A stretch of 64,000 bases of DNA from Ruminococcus flavefaciens. Lineage in GTDB: Bacteria > Bacillota > Clostridia > Oscillospirales > Ruminococcaceae. This document shows positions 37,960 to 46,751 of this stretch, piece by piece. Where the stretch lies: positions 124,001 through 188,000 of the forward strand of contig NZ_UETD01000002.1 in the NCBI RefSeq assembly GCF_900116855.1, written 5' to 3'. Made by a program: the position numbers and the translations under genes. The notes below the pieces were generated by a model that was given only the letters and a program-made list of their open reading frames with translations, was not told the DNA's origin and made no database searches. Each line of letters begins with the position of its first letter. Within the stretch, counting starts at the first letter, position 1.

Positions 37960-38475
37960 ATGTTACATATTTATTATGGTAATGGCAAAGGAAAAACTAC
38001 GGCAGCTGTTGGACTTACCGTGCGTGCTGTTGGTTCGGGAATGAAAGTTGCTTTCTTTCAGTTTCTTAAAAACGGATCATCATCAGAGATTTCAGTTCTC
38101 GAAGAACTTGAAAATGTTACAGTCATATGCTGTGAAGAATGCCAAAAGTTTACCTTTGCGATGAACGACCTTGAAAAAAACGAAGTAACTCTTTGCCATA
38201 ACGAAATGCTCAGAAAAGCCGCAGAGCTTCTCAGAAGCAATTCTGTTCAGCTTGTAGTTCTTGATGAATTCATAGATGCATATAATAAAAAGCTCATTGA
38301 TACTGAGCTTGCAGACGATTTTATTAACAATGATCTGTCAAACGGAGAAATAGTTATGACAGGCAGAAATCCTTTGGATAAGCTAAAAAAACGTGCGGAT
38401 TATCTGACAGAAATGAATGCTGTAAAGCATCCTTTCGATAATGGTATAACTGCCCGAAAAGGTATAGAATATTAA
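37960..38475 (+). CDS. cobO: cob(I)yrinic acid a,c-diamide adenosyltransferase (CobA/CobO type)
   Basis: 171 residues. The P-loop is GNGKGKTT at 7-14, with VGLTVRAVGSGMKVAFFQFLK following, and the Walker B-like VVLDEF near 101. These are the CobA/BtuR markers. It transfers adenosine from ATP to the corrinoid cobalt. It supplies adenosylcobalamin, which fits the B12-binding radical SAM protein at the left of the window. No other cobalamin gene is near. Confidence 0.9.
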   Translation: MLHIYYGNGKGKTTAAVGLTVRAVGSGMKVAFFQFLKNGSSSEISVLEELENVTVICCEECQKFTFAMNDLEKNEVTLCHNEMLRKAAELLRSNSVQLVVLDEFIDAYNKKLIDTELADDFINNDLSNGEIVMTGRNPLDKLKKRADYLTEMNAVKHPFDNGITARKGIEY

Positions 38476-38476
38476 A

Positions 38477-38506
38477 CTGCCGCAGTAAAAGCTGCGGCAG
38501 CTTTTT
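38477..38506. terminator. terminator between adenosyltransferase and small unknown gene
   Basis: CTGCCGCAG (38477-38485) pairs with CTGCGGCAG (38492-38500), followed by CTTTTT forward; A-rich on the other side, so it serves both strands. Confidence 0.9.
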
Positions 38507-38726
38507 ATTTCAATTCTCTTAGTTCCTCAACGATTGCCATATCCTCATCGTTTATCTTGAGATTAGAGATTATTGTTTTATTATCAGGAGATATCACCTT
38601 TATCTCTATAACAGTCCCCTCCTTTACCGATCCTACAGCTGCTTTGAAAAACGGCGGTAGCTTCGGATGGTTTGTAAGAAACCGATCAAGAAGGGATTTA
38701 AGCTTGAATGCGTTCATTGGATTCAT
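38505..38726 (-). CDS. conserved small protein, 73 aa
   Basis: A soluble basic protein beginning MNPMNAFKLKSLLDRFLTNHPKLPPFF, read in two parts, with a beta-rich centre (GTVIEIKVISPDNK) and an acidic helix at the end. Similar short proteins occur in Clostridia without a known role. ATG 38726 follows GAGGTG by eight bases; the upstream GTG overlaps that site. Confidence 0.7.
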   Translation of the reverse strand: MNPMNAFKLKSLLDRFLTNHPKLPPFFKAAVGSVKEGTVIEIKVISPDNKTIISNLKINDEDMAIVEELRELK

Positions 38727-38784
38727 TTGTTTCACCTCATGAATATTATATCATAGTATTCATCAAAAAGCAAGGAATCCGTAA

Positions 38785-39294
38785 TCACGTTTCGTTTTTG
38801 TTATCTTTTACATCAAGATTTCTGTTTATCAGGAACTGTGCACATAGCCCCGTAAACGCACCAGCAATACAACCTGTTATCAGCAGGAATGGATATATGG
38901 ATAATACAGCAAAGGAACGCATAACGATAACAGCAACTATCATCTGTCCCGTATTATGCAGGATCGCTCCTATGATGCTGCTGAGCCATATGTATTTCAG
39001 CGGCACTATACGCTTTACTAAAAGCATTCCTGTCAAGCAGAATACCGCACCTGCCATACTGTACATTATCGCCGAGACATTCCCTCCGAATATGGAACCG
39101 AGGAGAACTCTTGCAAATACTATCATTGCTGTCTCTTTCGCACTGTACTTATAAACAGCATAAACAGTAATGATATTGGCGAGTCCGAGCTTTGCTCCGG
39201 GGATAGGAATAATATCTATTCTAAGTTCAATTATAAATATTATCAGAGCAAGAGCAGTGAGCAGTGCAAGTCTTGCCAGCTTGTGTGCTTTCAT
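38785..39294 (-). CDS. Gx transporter family membrane protein (HepS1-like)
   Basis: 169 residues with five or six membrane helices. The markers PGAKLGLANIITVYAV and VFARVLLGSIFGGNVSAIMYS are of the Gx transporter family (Pfam Hpre_diP_synt_I). Its gene overlaps the stop of the NusG_II gene and belongs to an operon with apbE. The name heptaprenyl diphosphate synthase subunit I is historic and may be misleading; the predicted substrate is unknown. Confidence 0.85.
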   Translation of the reverse strand: MKAHKLARLALLTALALIIFIIELRIDIIPIPGAKLGLANIITVYAVYKYSAKETAMIVFARVLLGSIFGGNVSAIMYSMAGAVFCLTGMLLVKRIVPLKYIWLSSIIGAILHNTGQMIVAVIVMRSFAVLSIYPFLLITGCIAGAFTGLCAQFLINRNLDVKDNKNET

Positions 39295-39653
39295 CACTCG
39301 CCTGCCCCCTCATCCGAAAACCTTATGACAAGCTTGTGTGGAAGACATACAATAGGAATGTTCTCTGAACGGAGTTCACCTGTTTTAATGCAGGTGTGAT
39401 CGGGACAATCCGCATCAATTATGCTGATATGTCCGTCTTTAATCTGTACTTCGTTCCAACCTCCATCGGGATAATCGATCTTGAATGTCCTGTCTTTCTC
39501 TTCGGAAAGATCAAGATGATAAATGATCTTATTATTCTGTACGATATCTACCCATGTACTGTCAGACGGCTTTGAGCCTATAATAGCAAAAACTACAGCA
39601 GCTGCAAATATAACTATAACCGCTCCTATTAGAAGCTTTACTCCTTTAGTCAA
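39294..39653 (-). CDS. NusG domain II-containing membrane-anchored protein
   Basis: 119 residues: one N-terminal membrane helix (6-27) and an extracytoplasmic NusG_II-like beta domain with DADCPDHTCIKTG and IVCLPHKLVIRF, including three conserved cysteines. It is usually found next to ApbE and Gx transporters in Clostridia; its function is not established. The start is probably TTG 39653, about ten bases after AGAGGTG, overlapping the apbE stop. Confidence 0.85.
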   Translation of the reverse strand: MTKGVKLLIGAVIVIFAAAVVFAIIGSKPSDSTWVDIVQNNKIIYHLDLSEEKDRTFKIDYPDGGWNEVQIKDGHISIIDADCPDHTCIKTGELRSENIPIVCLPHKLVIRFSDEGAGE

Positions 39654-40689
39654 GTGATATCACCTCTGCTTCCATACTGCTTATATTTGTAAAGCAGTCG
39701 GCTATACCTTCCGTGTAGTATATCCTATGATCATCTGAAACAAGTATAAGATCAAAAGAAGGATCACTTTTCAGCAGTTTCCTTGCGCCGTCATAGCCTG
39801 CTACAAACAGGGCGGTAGATAAAGCGTCGCAGTCGAGCCCGCAGTCGCCTATTACAGTGACAGAAACAAGTCCGTTATCGGCAGGATATCCGTCGGCAGG
39901 GTCAAGAATATGCCAGTATACACTGCCATCATCAGCGGTAAAATAACGCTCATAATTTCCCGAGGTTATTACTGCCTTGTCGGCAATTTCAATAATACAC
40001 ATATCAGTATCGGGAGCAAACGGGTCACGGACAGCTACCTTCCAGTTGCTTCCATCAGGCTTCGTCCCCAGTGCCTGAACATTTCCGCCGAGACTAACGA
40101 TAGCTGAGCTGATGCCGTTGCCTGCCATAGACTTCATTATCTCATCTCCTGTATATCCCTTTGCAAGAGCTCCAAGATCAATCTCAACATCTTCAGGCAG
40201 GCTAACAGTATCTCCGTCTATATTTACTTTACTATAATCTACGTTTTCGAGAAGGCGTTTAAGAGTTTGCTCGCCAGGAATCTTATGATCCCCTGTTGTA
40301 AATCCCCATTCTTTGAGAACAGGGTAAAGGGTAATATCAAGGGCTCCACCTGTTCTGTCCCCCATCTCTATAGCCTTATTAATTATTATTGCTGTGTCAT
40401 CACTGACTTCAACTAACTTTCCATCGCTGTGATCAATCTTCCATATGTCGCTGGTCTCATTTGTAACGGATAGCTCTTCTTCAAGCTGAAGTATCCGCTT
40501 CTCTGCTTCACTGAGAGCAATATCTGCATTTTGACCATAGGCTTTCATGTTCATGAACGTATCCATTGCAAACACATCTCTCGTCTGAGATGTCATATTG
40601 ATATCGGATGCTTCCTTTTTCTGAGAGCATCCGCTGATTAACAGTATTCCTGATAAAACAGTCGAGAGTGCAAACATCTTTTTTATCAT
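39646..40689 (-). CDS. apbE: FAD:protein FMN transferase (ApbE), lipoprotein
   Basis: 347 residues. The signal peptide ends in the lipobox LISGC (Cys21), so the enzyme is anchored outside the membrane. ApbE blocks: AMDTFMNMKAYG, IDLGALAKGYTGDEI, SLGGNVQALGTKPDG and SVTVIGDCGLDCDALSTALF. ApbE attaches FMN covalently to Ser/Thr of Na+-pumping and electron-transfer proteins such as RnfG/NqrC. No such target is in the window. First gene of the three-gene operon. Confidence 0.95.
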   Translation of the reverse strand: MIKKMFALSTVLSGILLISGCSQKKEASDINMTSQTRDVFAMDTFMNMKAYGQNADIALSEAEKRILQLEEELSVTNETSDIWKIDHSDGKLVEVSDDTAIIINKAIEMGDRTGGALDITLYPVLKEWGFTTGDHKIPGEQTLKRLLENVDYSKVNIDGDTVSLPEDVEIDLGALAKGYTGDEIMKSMAGNGISSAIVSLGGNVQALGTKPDGSNWKVAVRDPFAPDTDMCIIEIADKAVITSGNYERYFTADDGSVYWHILDPADGYPADNGLVSVTVIGDCGLDCDALSTALFVAGYDGARKLLKSDPSFDLILVSDDHRIYYTEGIADCFTNISSMEAEVISLD

Positions 40690-40701
40690 ATTATAGCTCC
40701 T

Positions 40702-40742
40702 AATACTAACTTGATAATATTATATCATAAGTTGTTAGTATT
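40702..40742. promoter_or_regulatory. inverted repeat around the apbE -10 box
   Basis: AATACTAAC (40702-40710) and GTTAGTATT (40734-40742), perfect 9-bp arms, spaced so they flank the -10 box and reach the -35. Possible operator; the regulator is unknown. Confidence 0.5.
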
Positions 40743-40747
40743 TGCAA
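40719..40747 (-). promoter_or_regulatory. promoter of the apbE operon
   Basis: TTGCAA (40747-40742), 17-bp spacer, TATAAT (40724-40719). Confidence 0.78.
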
Positions 40748-40768
40748 CCATAATTTAATAATGTCAGC

Positions 40769-40806
40769 AAAAAAGCCACATCAGACTGCTCTGTGTGGCT
40801 TTTTTA
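40769..40806. terminator. terminator of the gpmI transcript
   Basis: A-run plus GCCACA (40775-40780) pairs with TGTGGC (40794-40799) and a T run; it reads as a terminator on both strands. Confidence 0.8.
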
Positions 40807-40818
40807 TATAAAGTTTGA

Positions 40819-42339
40819 TTATTTCTTGAGCAGGCTCTTTCCTGTCATTTCAGCAGGCTGAGGAACTCCCATGATATCAAGCATTGTAGGAGCAAGATCA
40901 GCAAGAACACCGCCTTCGATGAGTTCGCCCTCAACGCCTACAGCAATAAGAGGAACAGGATTAGTTGTGTGTGCTGTAAAGGGACTTCCGTCAGGCTCCA
41001 TCATCTTATCAGCATTACCATGATCGGCAGTGATAAGAGCTGCGCCGCCCTTTGCAAGTATCTTCTCAACCATTCGTCCAACACAAGTGTCTGTTGCTTC
41101 AACAGCCTTTACAGCAGCATCAAAGATACCTGTATGACCGACCATATCGCAGTTAGCGTAATTGAGAATGATCACATCATATTTGTCAGAATCGATAGCC
41201 TCGCAAACAGCATCGCAAACCTCATACGCACTCATCTCAGGCTTGAGGTCAAATGTTGGAACGTCAGGTGACTTGATAAGGATACGGTCCTCGCCCTCGA
41301 ACTGCTTCTCCTCACCACCGTTAAAGAAAAATGTAACATGGGCATACTTCTGCGTTTCAGCGATACGAAGCTGAGTCTTTCCAAGCTTGGAAAGGTATTC
41401 GCCCATAGTCATTGTGAGCTGCTCGGGAGGATATGCAACAGATACATTAGGCATTGTAGCATCATACTGAGCCATGCAAACGAAGTTTACAGGGAAGAAA
41501 CCATTTTTTCTCTCGAAGCCGTTAAAATCAGGATCAACAAATGAACGTGTGATCTGTCTTGCACGGTCAGGGCGGAAGTTAAAGAATATAACGCTGTCAT
41601 CAGCCTTGATCTGAGCGCCGCCCTCTATAACTGTGGGAAGCATGAACTCGTCAGTTACTTCGTTGGCATATGAGTTCTTTATTGCCTGAACAGGATCCGC
41701 CTCTTGAACGCCTTCGCCGTAAACAAGAGCGGAATATGCCTTTTCTACTCTGTCCCAAGCATTGTCTCTGTCCATTGCATAGAAACGTCCAGAGATAGTA
41801 GCGATCTTACCAAGGCCAATCTTATTAAGCTCAGCAACAGTTTCTTCCATGTACTCAGCTGCTGAAGAAGGCGGAACATCTCTTCCGTCAAGGAATGCGT
41901 GAATGTAAACCTTGTCAAGACCGTTCTTCTTAGCCATTTCTACAATGCCGAAAAGGTGCTCCATGTGGCTGTGAACTCCGCCCGGTGAGAGAAGTCCCAT
42001 AAGGTGAAGAGCACTGTTCTTTTCCTTACAGCTGTTCATTGCGTCAAGGATAGCCTTGTTGCTCTCAAATGCGCCGTCCTTGATATCCTTGGATATCTTG
42101 ACCAGCATCTGGTAAACGATACGGCCTGCGCCGATATTTGTGTGTCCTACCTCGGAGTTGCCCATCTGTCCGTCGGGAAGTCCGACATCAAGACCGCTTG
42201 CGCCGATAATAGTGTTCGGGCACTCAGCCATGTATTTGTCAAGATTCGGCTTCTTGGCTGCTGCAATAGCGTTGCCGTATGTATCGGGGTTATAGCCGAA
42301 GCCGTCCATGATTATAAGTGCTACGGGTTTTTTTGACAT
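40819..42339 (-). CDS. gpmI: 2,3-bisphosphoglycerate-independent phosphoglycerate mutase
   Basis: Interconverts 3- and 2-phosphoglycerate in glycolysis; 506 residues, normal length. Alkaline-phosphatase fold with two Mn2+: IIMDGFGY at the N-terminus, the phosphoserine in GQMGNSEVGHTNIGAGR, HAFLDGRDVPP, and TADHGNADKM near the end. AAAGGAG precedes the ATG. It lies in the same orientation as pgk and tpiA, separated by an unrelated membrane protein gene. Confidence 0.97.
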   Translation of the reverse strand: MSKKPVALIIMDGFGYNPDTYGNAIAAAKKPNLDKYMAECPNTIIGASGLDVGLPDGQMGNSEVGHTNIGAGRIVYQMLVKISKDIKDGAFESNKAILDAMNSCKEKNSALHLMGLLSPGGVHSHMEHLFGIVEMAKKNGLDKVYIHAFLDGRDVPPSSAAEYMEETVAELNKIGLGKIATISGRFYAMDRDNAWDRVEKAYSALVYGEGVQEADPVQAIKNSYANEVTDEFMLPTVIEGGAQIKADDSVIFFNFRPDRARQITRSFVDPDFNGFERKNGFFPVNFVCMAQYDATMPNVSVAYPPEQLTMTMGEYLSKLGKTQLRIAETQKYAHVTFFFNGGEEKQFEGEDRILIKSPDVPTFDLKPEMSAYEVCDAVCEAIDSDKYDVIILNYANCDMVGHTGIFDAAVKAVEATDTCVGRMVEKILAKGGAALITADHGNADKMMEPDGSPFTAHTTNPVPLIAVGVEGELIEGGVLADLAPTMLDIMGVPQPAEMTGKSLLKK

Positions 42340-42453
42340 AAAAATTCTCCTTTAAAGATAAGTTAAAATATCTATATGTGCCGACATTAGTCAGTCACGC
42401 AATAAACGTACTCCCCTCTTGGAAAATACGATTTCTGCCGTTAGTTATAATGC

Positions 42454-43227
42454 TCATGCCCAAAACAAGCAAAGTCCTGAGCTTTCATCAAATGCACAGC
42501 CAAATCTGCCGCTCTTATATACAACAGCATCTGTGCTTAGTTCAAGTTTCTGTTCATCACTGAGCCAAATGAAAACATGATGCGGAATACTCAAATAGTC
42601 TGAATTAACGCTCACACGGTAATTGACATCCTTTTCATAAAGTTCAATGTCAGTTTTATTATCAAAATTGTATTCACTAAAAGTCTTTTCATTATTGATA
42701 TATTCAAGGCCATTAGCTTTAGCTTCGGAGATATACTCTTTTATTTGCTCCTTATCGCATCGCATGACAAGATAAGCGTAAGGATGATAATCCTGTGCCG
42801 GAACTGACATTTCCGTACGAAAGAAGTATTCGTCACAGTTTTCAGGAAGATGCTGCGGAAGAATTCTTTTCCATTCACTGTCTGATCTTATCCCATATCC
42901 CCAAATTGCTCTCTTTACGGGATAAAAAAACTTATTATTCTTAAACGATACTCCTATTATCGGAGAAGCAAAAATGATCACAGCAAATAATATAGTGATA
43001 ATGCGAACGATTATAAGAGGCACTCTGAAAGTACCGTCCTTACGATTCTTACGAAAAAAGATGACAAGAAAGAAATTAGCCGCAAGGAATGGTAATAAAA
43101 GTATTCCTGTTATTCCATTAGCAGCAAACACAATGAAACAGCCGCCAAGGAAAAAGAAAAAAAGTACAAATAAAACATTAATATAGAAATATACCGATCT
43201 TTTTGCTCTTGCTTTATTATTAGTCAT
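42454..43227 (-). CDS. hypothetical membrane protein, 257 aa
   Basis: Three or so membrane segments in the first 95 residues (VYFYINVLFVLFFFFLGGCF, ITGILLLPFLAANFFLVIFF, VRIITILFAVIIFASPIIGV) and a ~160-residue extracytoplasmic C-terminal domain rich in Tyr and charge (DCDEYFFRT-like, HHVFIWLSDEQKLELS). No family recognised. It separates gpmI from tpiA in the glycolytic cluster and has its own AAGGGTG ribosome site. Confidence 0.65.
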   Translation of the reverse strand: MTNNKARAKRSVYFYINVLFVLFFFFLGGCFIVFAANGITGILLLPFLAANFFLVIFFRKNRKDGTFRVPLIIVRIITILFAVIIFASPIIGVSFKNNKFFYPVKRAIWGYGIRSDSEWKRILPQHLPENCDEYFFRTEMSVPAQDYHPYAYLVMRCDKEQIKEYISEAKANGLEYINNEKTFSEYNFDNKTDIELYEKDVNYRVSVNSDYLSIPHHVFIWLSDEQKLELSTDAVVYKSGRFGCAFDESSGLCLFWA

Positions 43228-43367
43228 AGAATCACCCTTCTAAAAGATTGGACAAAGGAAAACACTTTGTCCTTCTATGACAATAGTATAGCACGGCAAG
43301 CATTATTTGTCAATATAAAATTATCGTTCTTCGATATTTTTTTATTGATTATCAAAAACTATAATAT

Positions 43368-43404
43368 TTATTCTCCCGACTGTCTTGTTCAGTCGGGAGA
43401 ATAA
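43368..43404. terminator. strong hairpin after tpiA
   Basis: Perfect 15-bp stem, 43368-43382 with 43390-43404, loop TCTTGTT. On the minus strand an A/T-rich rather than pure T tail follows. It closes the pgk-tpiA transcript; 43228-43367 holds nothing else I can name. Confidence 0.85.
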
Positions 43405-43419
43405 GAGATATCAGTTTAA

Positions 43420-44196
43420 TCAGCCGTTTACAGCCGCCTGAACGATCACATTGAAGTCTTCAGCCTTCAGTGAAGCACCGCCGATGAGACCGCCGTCGAT
43501 GTTGGGCTTAGCAAGAAGCTCAGCAGCATTCTTTGCGTTCATAGATCCGCCGTACTGGATCGTTACAGCGTCTGCTGTAGCCTGATCGAAGAGCTTAGCA
43601 AGCTGAGTACGGATAAAGCCGCATACTTCCTCAGCCTGATCAGGAGTAGCTGTAAGACCTGTACCGATAGCCCATACAGGCTCATATGCTATAACAACAT
43701 TTTTTACCTGCTCTGCTGTAAGCGACCAGAGGTCAAGCTTGATCTGACGAGCAATAACTTCCTCAGTAATGTTGCACTCGCGCTCCCACTTGAGCTCACC
43801 AACACATACGATAGGCTTGAGACCAGCCTCGAGAGCAGCGATAGTTCTCTTGTTAACTGTCTCATCTGTCTCACCGAAGTACTGTCTTCTTTCGCTGTGA
43901 CCGATTACAACGTACTCAACACCGAGCTCTGTGAGCATATCAGCTGAGATCTCGCCTGTGAAAGCGCCGCTCTTCTCAAAGTGAACGTTCTCAGCACCGA
44001 TCTTAACGTTGCTTCCGGCTGTTGTGTTGATAGCTGTCTCAAGGTTTGTGAAAGGAACACAAGCAATAACCTCGATCTTGCCCTCAGCATTAGCTACGAG
44101 AGGCTTGATAGCCTCGAGAAGCGCCTTAGCCTCGGGACGAGTCTTGTTCATTTTCCAGTTTCCGGCAATAATTGCCTTTCTGAGATTCTTGTTCAT
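43420..44196 (-). CDS. tpiA: triosephosphate isomerase
   Basis: 258-residue TIM barrel. N-terminal AIIAGNWKMNKTRPEAK (catalytic Asn and Lys), the electrophilic His in VVIGHSERRQYFGE, catalytic Glu in VIAYEPVWAIGTG, and the phosphate loop GLIGGASLKAEDF. Interconverts glyceraldehyde-3-phosphate and dihydroxyacetone phosphate. Co-transcribed with pgk through a small membrane protein gene. Confidence 0.98.
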   Translation of the reverse strand: MNKNLRKAIIAGNWKMNKTRPEAKALLEAIKPLVANAEGKIEVIACVPFTNLETAINTTAGSNVKIGAENVHFEKSGAFTGEISADMLTELGVEYVVIGHSERRQYFGETDETVNKRTIAALEAGLKPIVCVGELKWERECNITEEVIARQIKLDLWSLTAEQVKNVVIAYEPVWAIGTGLTATPDQAEEVCGFIRTQLAKLFDQATADAVTIQYGGSMNAKNAAELLAKPNIDGGLIGGASLKAEDFNVIVQAAVNG

Positions 44197-44214
44197 GGTA
44201 TATAACTCCTTTTA

Positions 44215-44427
44215 TCAGAATTTTAATTCGTCGTCATCATCGTCGCCGTAATACGGAAGCATATCTGCGTCATTGTCGCCGAAATTGTTACCGCTGTTGT
44301 TTCCGATAGCAATGCCCTTCTTTATAGGAGAAAGAACAAAACCTAAAACAACTCCGAGAAGAAAACAAACGACGGAAAGAAGAATAAGAGTTGTCTTATC
44401 CTCCTGTGCTCTTGTAATGAGTTTCAT
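44215..44427 (-). CDS. small single-pass membrane protein with acidic tail
   Basis: 70 residues: one membrane helix (about 12-33, LILLSVVCFLLGVVLGFVLS), then an Asn/Gly segment and a C-terminus of consecutive Asp residues (YYGDDDDDELKF). GAGGTG precedes the ATG. It sits between pgk (61 bp) and tpiA (18 bp) in one operon. No homologue is recognised. Confidence 0.7.
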   Translation of the reverse strand: MKLITRAQEDKTTLILLSVVCFLLGVVLGFVLSPIKKGIAIGNNSGNNFGDNDADMLPYYGDDDDDELKF

Positions 44428-44488
44428 ATTTACACCTCATTTATTACAATAAGGGCGAATATTTCTATCCGCCCTATTGATAATGTAA

Positions 44489-45709
44489 TTACTTTTCAGC
44501 GATAGCTGCAACGCCGGGAAGTACCTTACCCTCAAGATACTCGAGTGAAGCACCGCCGCCTGTTGAGATGTGGCTCATCTTATCAGCAAATCCGAGCTGG
44601 ATAGCAGCTGTAGCAGAATCGCCGCCGCCGATGATCGTTGTAGCGTCAGCCTCAGCAAGTGCCTCGCAAACAGCTACTGTACCCTTTCTGAGTGTGGGGT
44701 TCTCGAAAACGCCCATAGGACCATTCCAAACAACAGTCTTTGCAGTCTTTGCAGCCTCTGCAAAGATAGCAGCTGTCTTAGGACCGATATCAAGACCCAT
44801 CTTGTCAGCAGGGATCTTGTCAGCGTCAACATACTCTACGCTGATCTCTGCATCGATAGGATCAGGGAATGAAGCAGCAATAGCTGTGTCAACGGGAAGA
44901 AGAATCTTCTTGCCGAGCTTCTCAGCCTTTGCGAGCATTTCCTTGCAGTAGTCAAGCTTTTCTTCGTCAACAAGTGACATACCGATAGAGCCGCCCTGTG
45001 CCTTGATGAATGTATATGCCATACCACCACCGATGATAAGTGTATCGCACTTCTCAAGAAGATTAGAGATAACATTGAGCTTATCAGCCACCTTAGCACC
45101 TCCGAGGATAGCAACGAAGGGTCTCTCAGGAACCTCTACTGCATTACCAAGATACTGGATCTCCTTCTGCATAAGGTAACCAACAGCTGTTTCCTTAACG
45201 AACTTTGTAACGCCTGCTGTTGAAGCATGAGCTCTGTGTGCAGAACCGAAAGCGTCCATAACGAATACTTCACCGTCAACCAGGTCAGCAAGCTCCTTAG
45301 AGAACTCCTCACCGTTCTTTGTCTCCTCGTTTCCGCGGAAACGTGTATTTTCAAGAACAACGATCTCGCCGTCCTTCATAGCAGCAACAGCCTTCTTAGC
45401 GTTGTCGCCGACAACTGTATCATCAGCTGCGAATGTAACCTTTGTGTTTACCAGCTCAGCAAGTCTTGCTGCTGCGGGAGCCAGTGAGAACTTAGCCTCG
45501 GGACCATTCTTGGGCTTGCCGAGATGTGAGCAAAGAACAACCTTTGCACCGTTCTCAACGAGCTTATTGATAGTGGGAAGAGCAGCCTGGATTCTGTTAT
45601 CATTTGTGATAACGCCGTCCTTCATAGGAACATTGAAGTCAACTCTTACGAGTACCTTTCTGCCCTTAACGTTAATGTCTTCTACAGTAACCTTGTTTAA
45701 TCCTGCCAT
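44489..45709 (-). CDS. pgk: phosphoglycerate kinase
   Basis: 406 residues. [11 protein letters not shown] at the N-terminus, substrate Arg in [13 protein letters not shown], then [15 protein letters not shown], and the C-terminal nucleotide loop [11 protein letters not shown] with [14 protein letters not shown]. Makes ATP from 1,3-bisphosphoglycerate. It leads the pgk-small protein-tpiA operon from a good promoter with a Rex-like operator just downstream. Confidence 0.98.
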   Translation of the reverse strand: MAGLNKVTVEDINVKGRKVLVRVDFNVPMKDGVITNDNRIQAALPTINKLVENGAKVVLCSHLGKPKNGPEAKFSLAPAAARLAELVNTKVTFAADDTVVGDNAKKAVAAMKDGEIVVLENTRFRGNEETKNGEEFSKELADLVDGEVFVMDAFGSAHRAHASTAGVTKFVKETAVGYLMQKEIQYLGNAVEVPERPFVAILGGAKVADKLNVISNLLEKCDTLIIGGGMAYTFIKAQGGSIGMSLVDEEKLDYCKEMLAKAEKLGKKILLPVDTAIAASFPDPIDAEISVEYVDADKIPADKMGLDIGPKTAAIFAEAAKTAKTVVWNGPMGVFENPTLRKGTVAVCEALAEADATTIIGGGDSATAAIQLGFADKMSHISTGGGASLEYLEGKVLPGVAAIAEK

Positions 45710-45748
45710 GGGTATGACATCCTTTCGTAATAAGATACATTGGTCGCT

Positions 45749-45768
45749 GTTGTTATATTATTAACAAC
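45749..45768. promoter_or_regulatory. Rex-like operator at pgk
   Basis: GTTGTTA-TATTAT-TAACAAC, perfect 7-bp arms. The core 45750-45767 matches the clostridial Rex box TTGTTAANNNNTTAACAA at all but one of its fixed positions. It lies about +4 to +23 of the pgk transcript, a repressing position. Confidence 0.7.
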
Positions 45769-45778
45769 GTACATTACT

Positions 45779-45807
45779 ATTTTACACTATTTCAAGTTTT
45801 TTTGCAA
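45779..45807 (-). promoter_or_regulatory. pgk promoter
   Basis: TTGCAA (45807-45802), 17-bp spacer, TAAAAT (45784-45779). Confidence 0.78.
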
Positions 45808-45883
45808 GTCTTTCCGTAATTTTTTTCATGATAAACATGAAAACTTTTTATGAAGGCTTTATATATATTGAAATTGTCCTGTT

Positions 45884-46645
45884 CTACGCTAAAAATTCCA
45901 TGCTGAGCTTATAGAATTCGTCCTGATTTGTCATCATAGCAGGATGATCCCCGCATTCAAAGAGGTGCATACTGCCATTGGTCAGCTTTTCAAGCATATT
46001 ACCGTATACTTTTTCGTAGTAATCATGTGCAACACTGTACATAAAATTATCGCCTTTACTTCCTGTGAGCAGCACCTTAGCTTTAAGATCACTGATAGGT
46101 CTGTGGAAGAAATTCACAACTTCTTTTGAGTGTCTGATTATAGCCGATGTGTCATTATGAACGATCTGCTCCCAGTCATCACCGTGCATATAGGAGTAAA
46201 ATCCCCTTGCATTTGTATCTTCCAGCGAAGAACTGCGGTCGGAAAGCAGATTTTTTACAAAGGCTTCATCAGCTTTCTCGCCCTCAAAACTGTCAGCAAT
46301 GACTTTGTCCACACATTCGGACGCCTCAAGTGCTACATTCAGAGCAGCAATTGCTCCCCCGCTGCAACCTATAATGTTAACCTTGTCATAATGTTTAAGC
46401 CTGAGGAATGCAATTGCCTGCTGAGCCTCATAAAACCATAAATCGGCAGGAAATTCCGATAACCTTTCCGATCTTCCGTGTCCGAGGAAGTCTATGAGTA
46501 TAACTTTGTAACTGTCCGTGTATCGTTTGCTGAAATCTGTGAACATTTTAGAAGAAGCTGTGTTGCCATGAAGGAATAACAGTGGTGTTCCGCTGCCATT
46601 CTCCTCATAATATATCTTTTTATTATCAAATGTAAAATAGCTCAT
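45884..46645 (-). CDS. alpha/beta hydrolase
   Basis: A 253-residue cytoplasmic alpha/beta-hydrolase. Oxyanion-hole strand PLLFLHGNTASS, nucleophile elbow IIGCSGGAIAAL (G-x-S-x-G), catalytic Asp probably in LLTGSKGDNFMY, and His in ECGDHPAMM. Substrate unknown; esterases and peptidases share this plan. AAAGGAGG precedes the ATG. Single gene on the minus strand upstream of the pgk region. Confidence 0.87.
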   Translation of the reverse strand: MSYFTFDNKKIYYEENGSGTPLLFLHGNTASSKMFTDFSKRYTDSYKVILIDFLGHGRSERLSEFPADLWFYEAQQAIAFLRLKHYDKVNIIGCSGGAIAALNVALEASECVDKVIADSFEGEKADEAFVKNLLSDRSSSLEDTNARGFYSYMHGDDWEQIVHNDTSAIIRHSKEVVNFFHRPISDLKAKVLLTGSKGDNFMYSVAHDYYEKVYGNMLEKLTNGSMHLFECGDHPAMMTNQDEFYKLSMEFLA

Positions 46646-46700
46646 ATCGCACCTCCTTTATATCATAATTATAAAGCATTTGTATACAGCTGTCAATAAA

Positions 46701-46733
46701 AAAGCCACAGCAAGTAAACGCCGTGGCTTTGGA
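46701..46733 (-). terminator. terminator of the Na+-decarboxylase operon
   Basis: AAAGCCAC (46730-46723) pairs with GTGGCTTT (46708-46701) and a T run follows on the minus strand. Confidence 0.85.
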
Positions 46734-46751
46734 TTTTGTATTAAGTTTCTA

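Noticed and set aside
45823..45843. Terminator hairpin (TTTTCATG/CATGAAAA) after the alpha/beta hydrolase
   Set aside because: The stem is A/T-rich and lacks a T run on the minus strand; could be chance.
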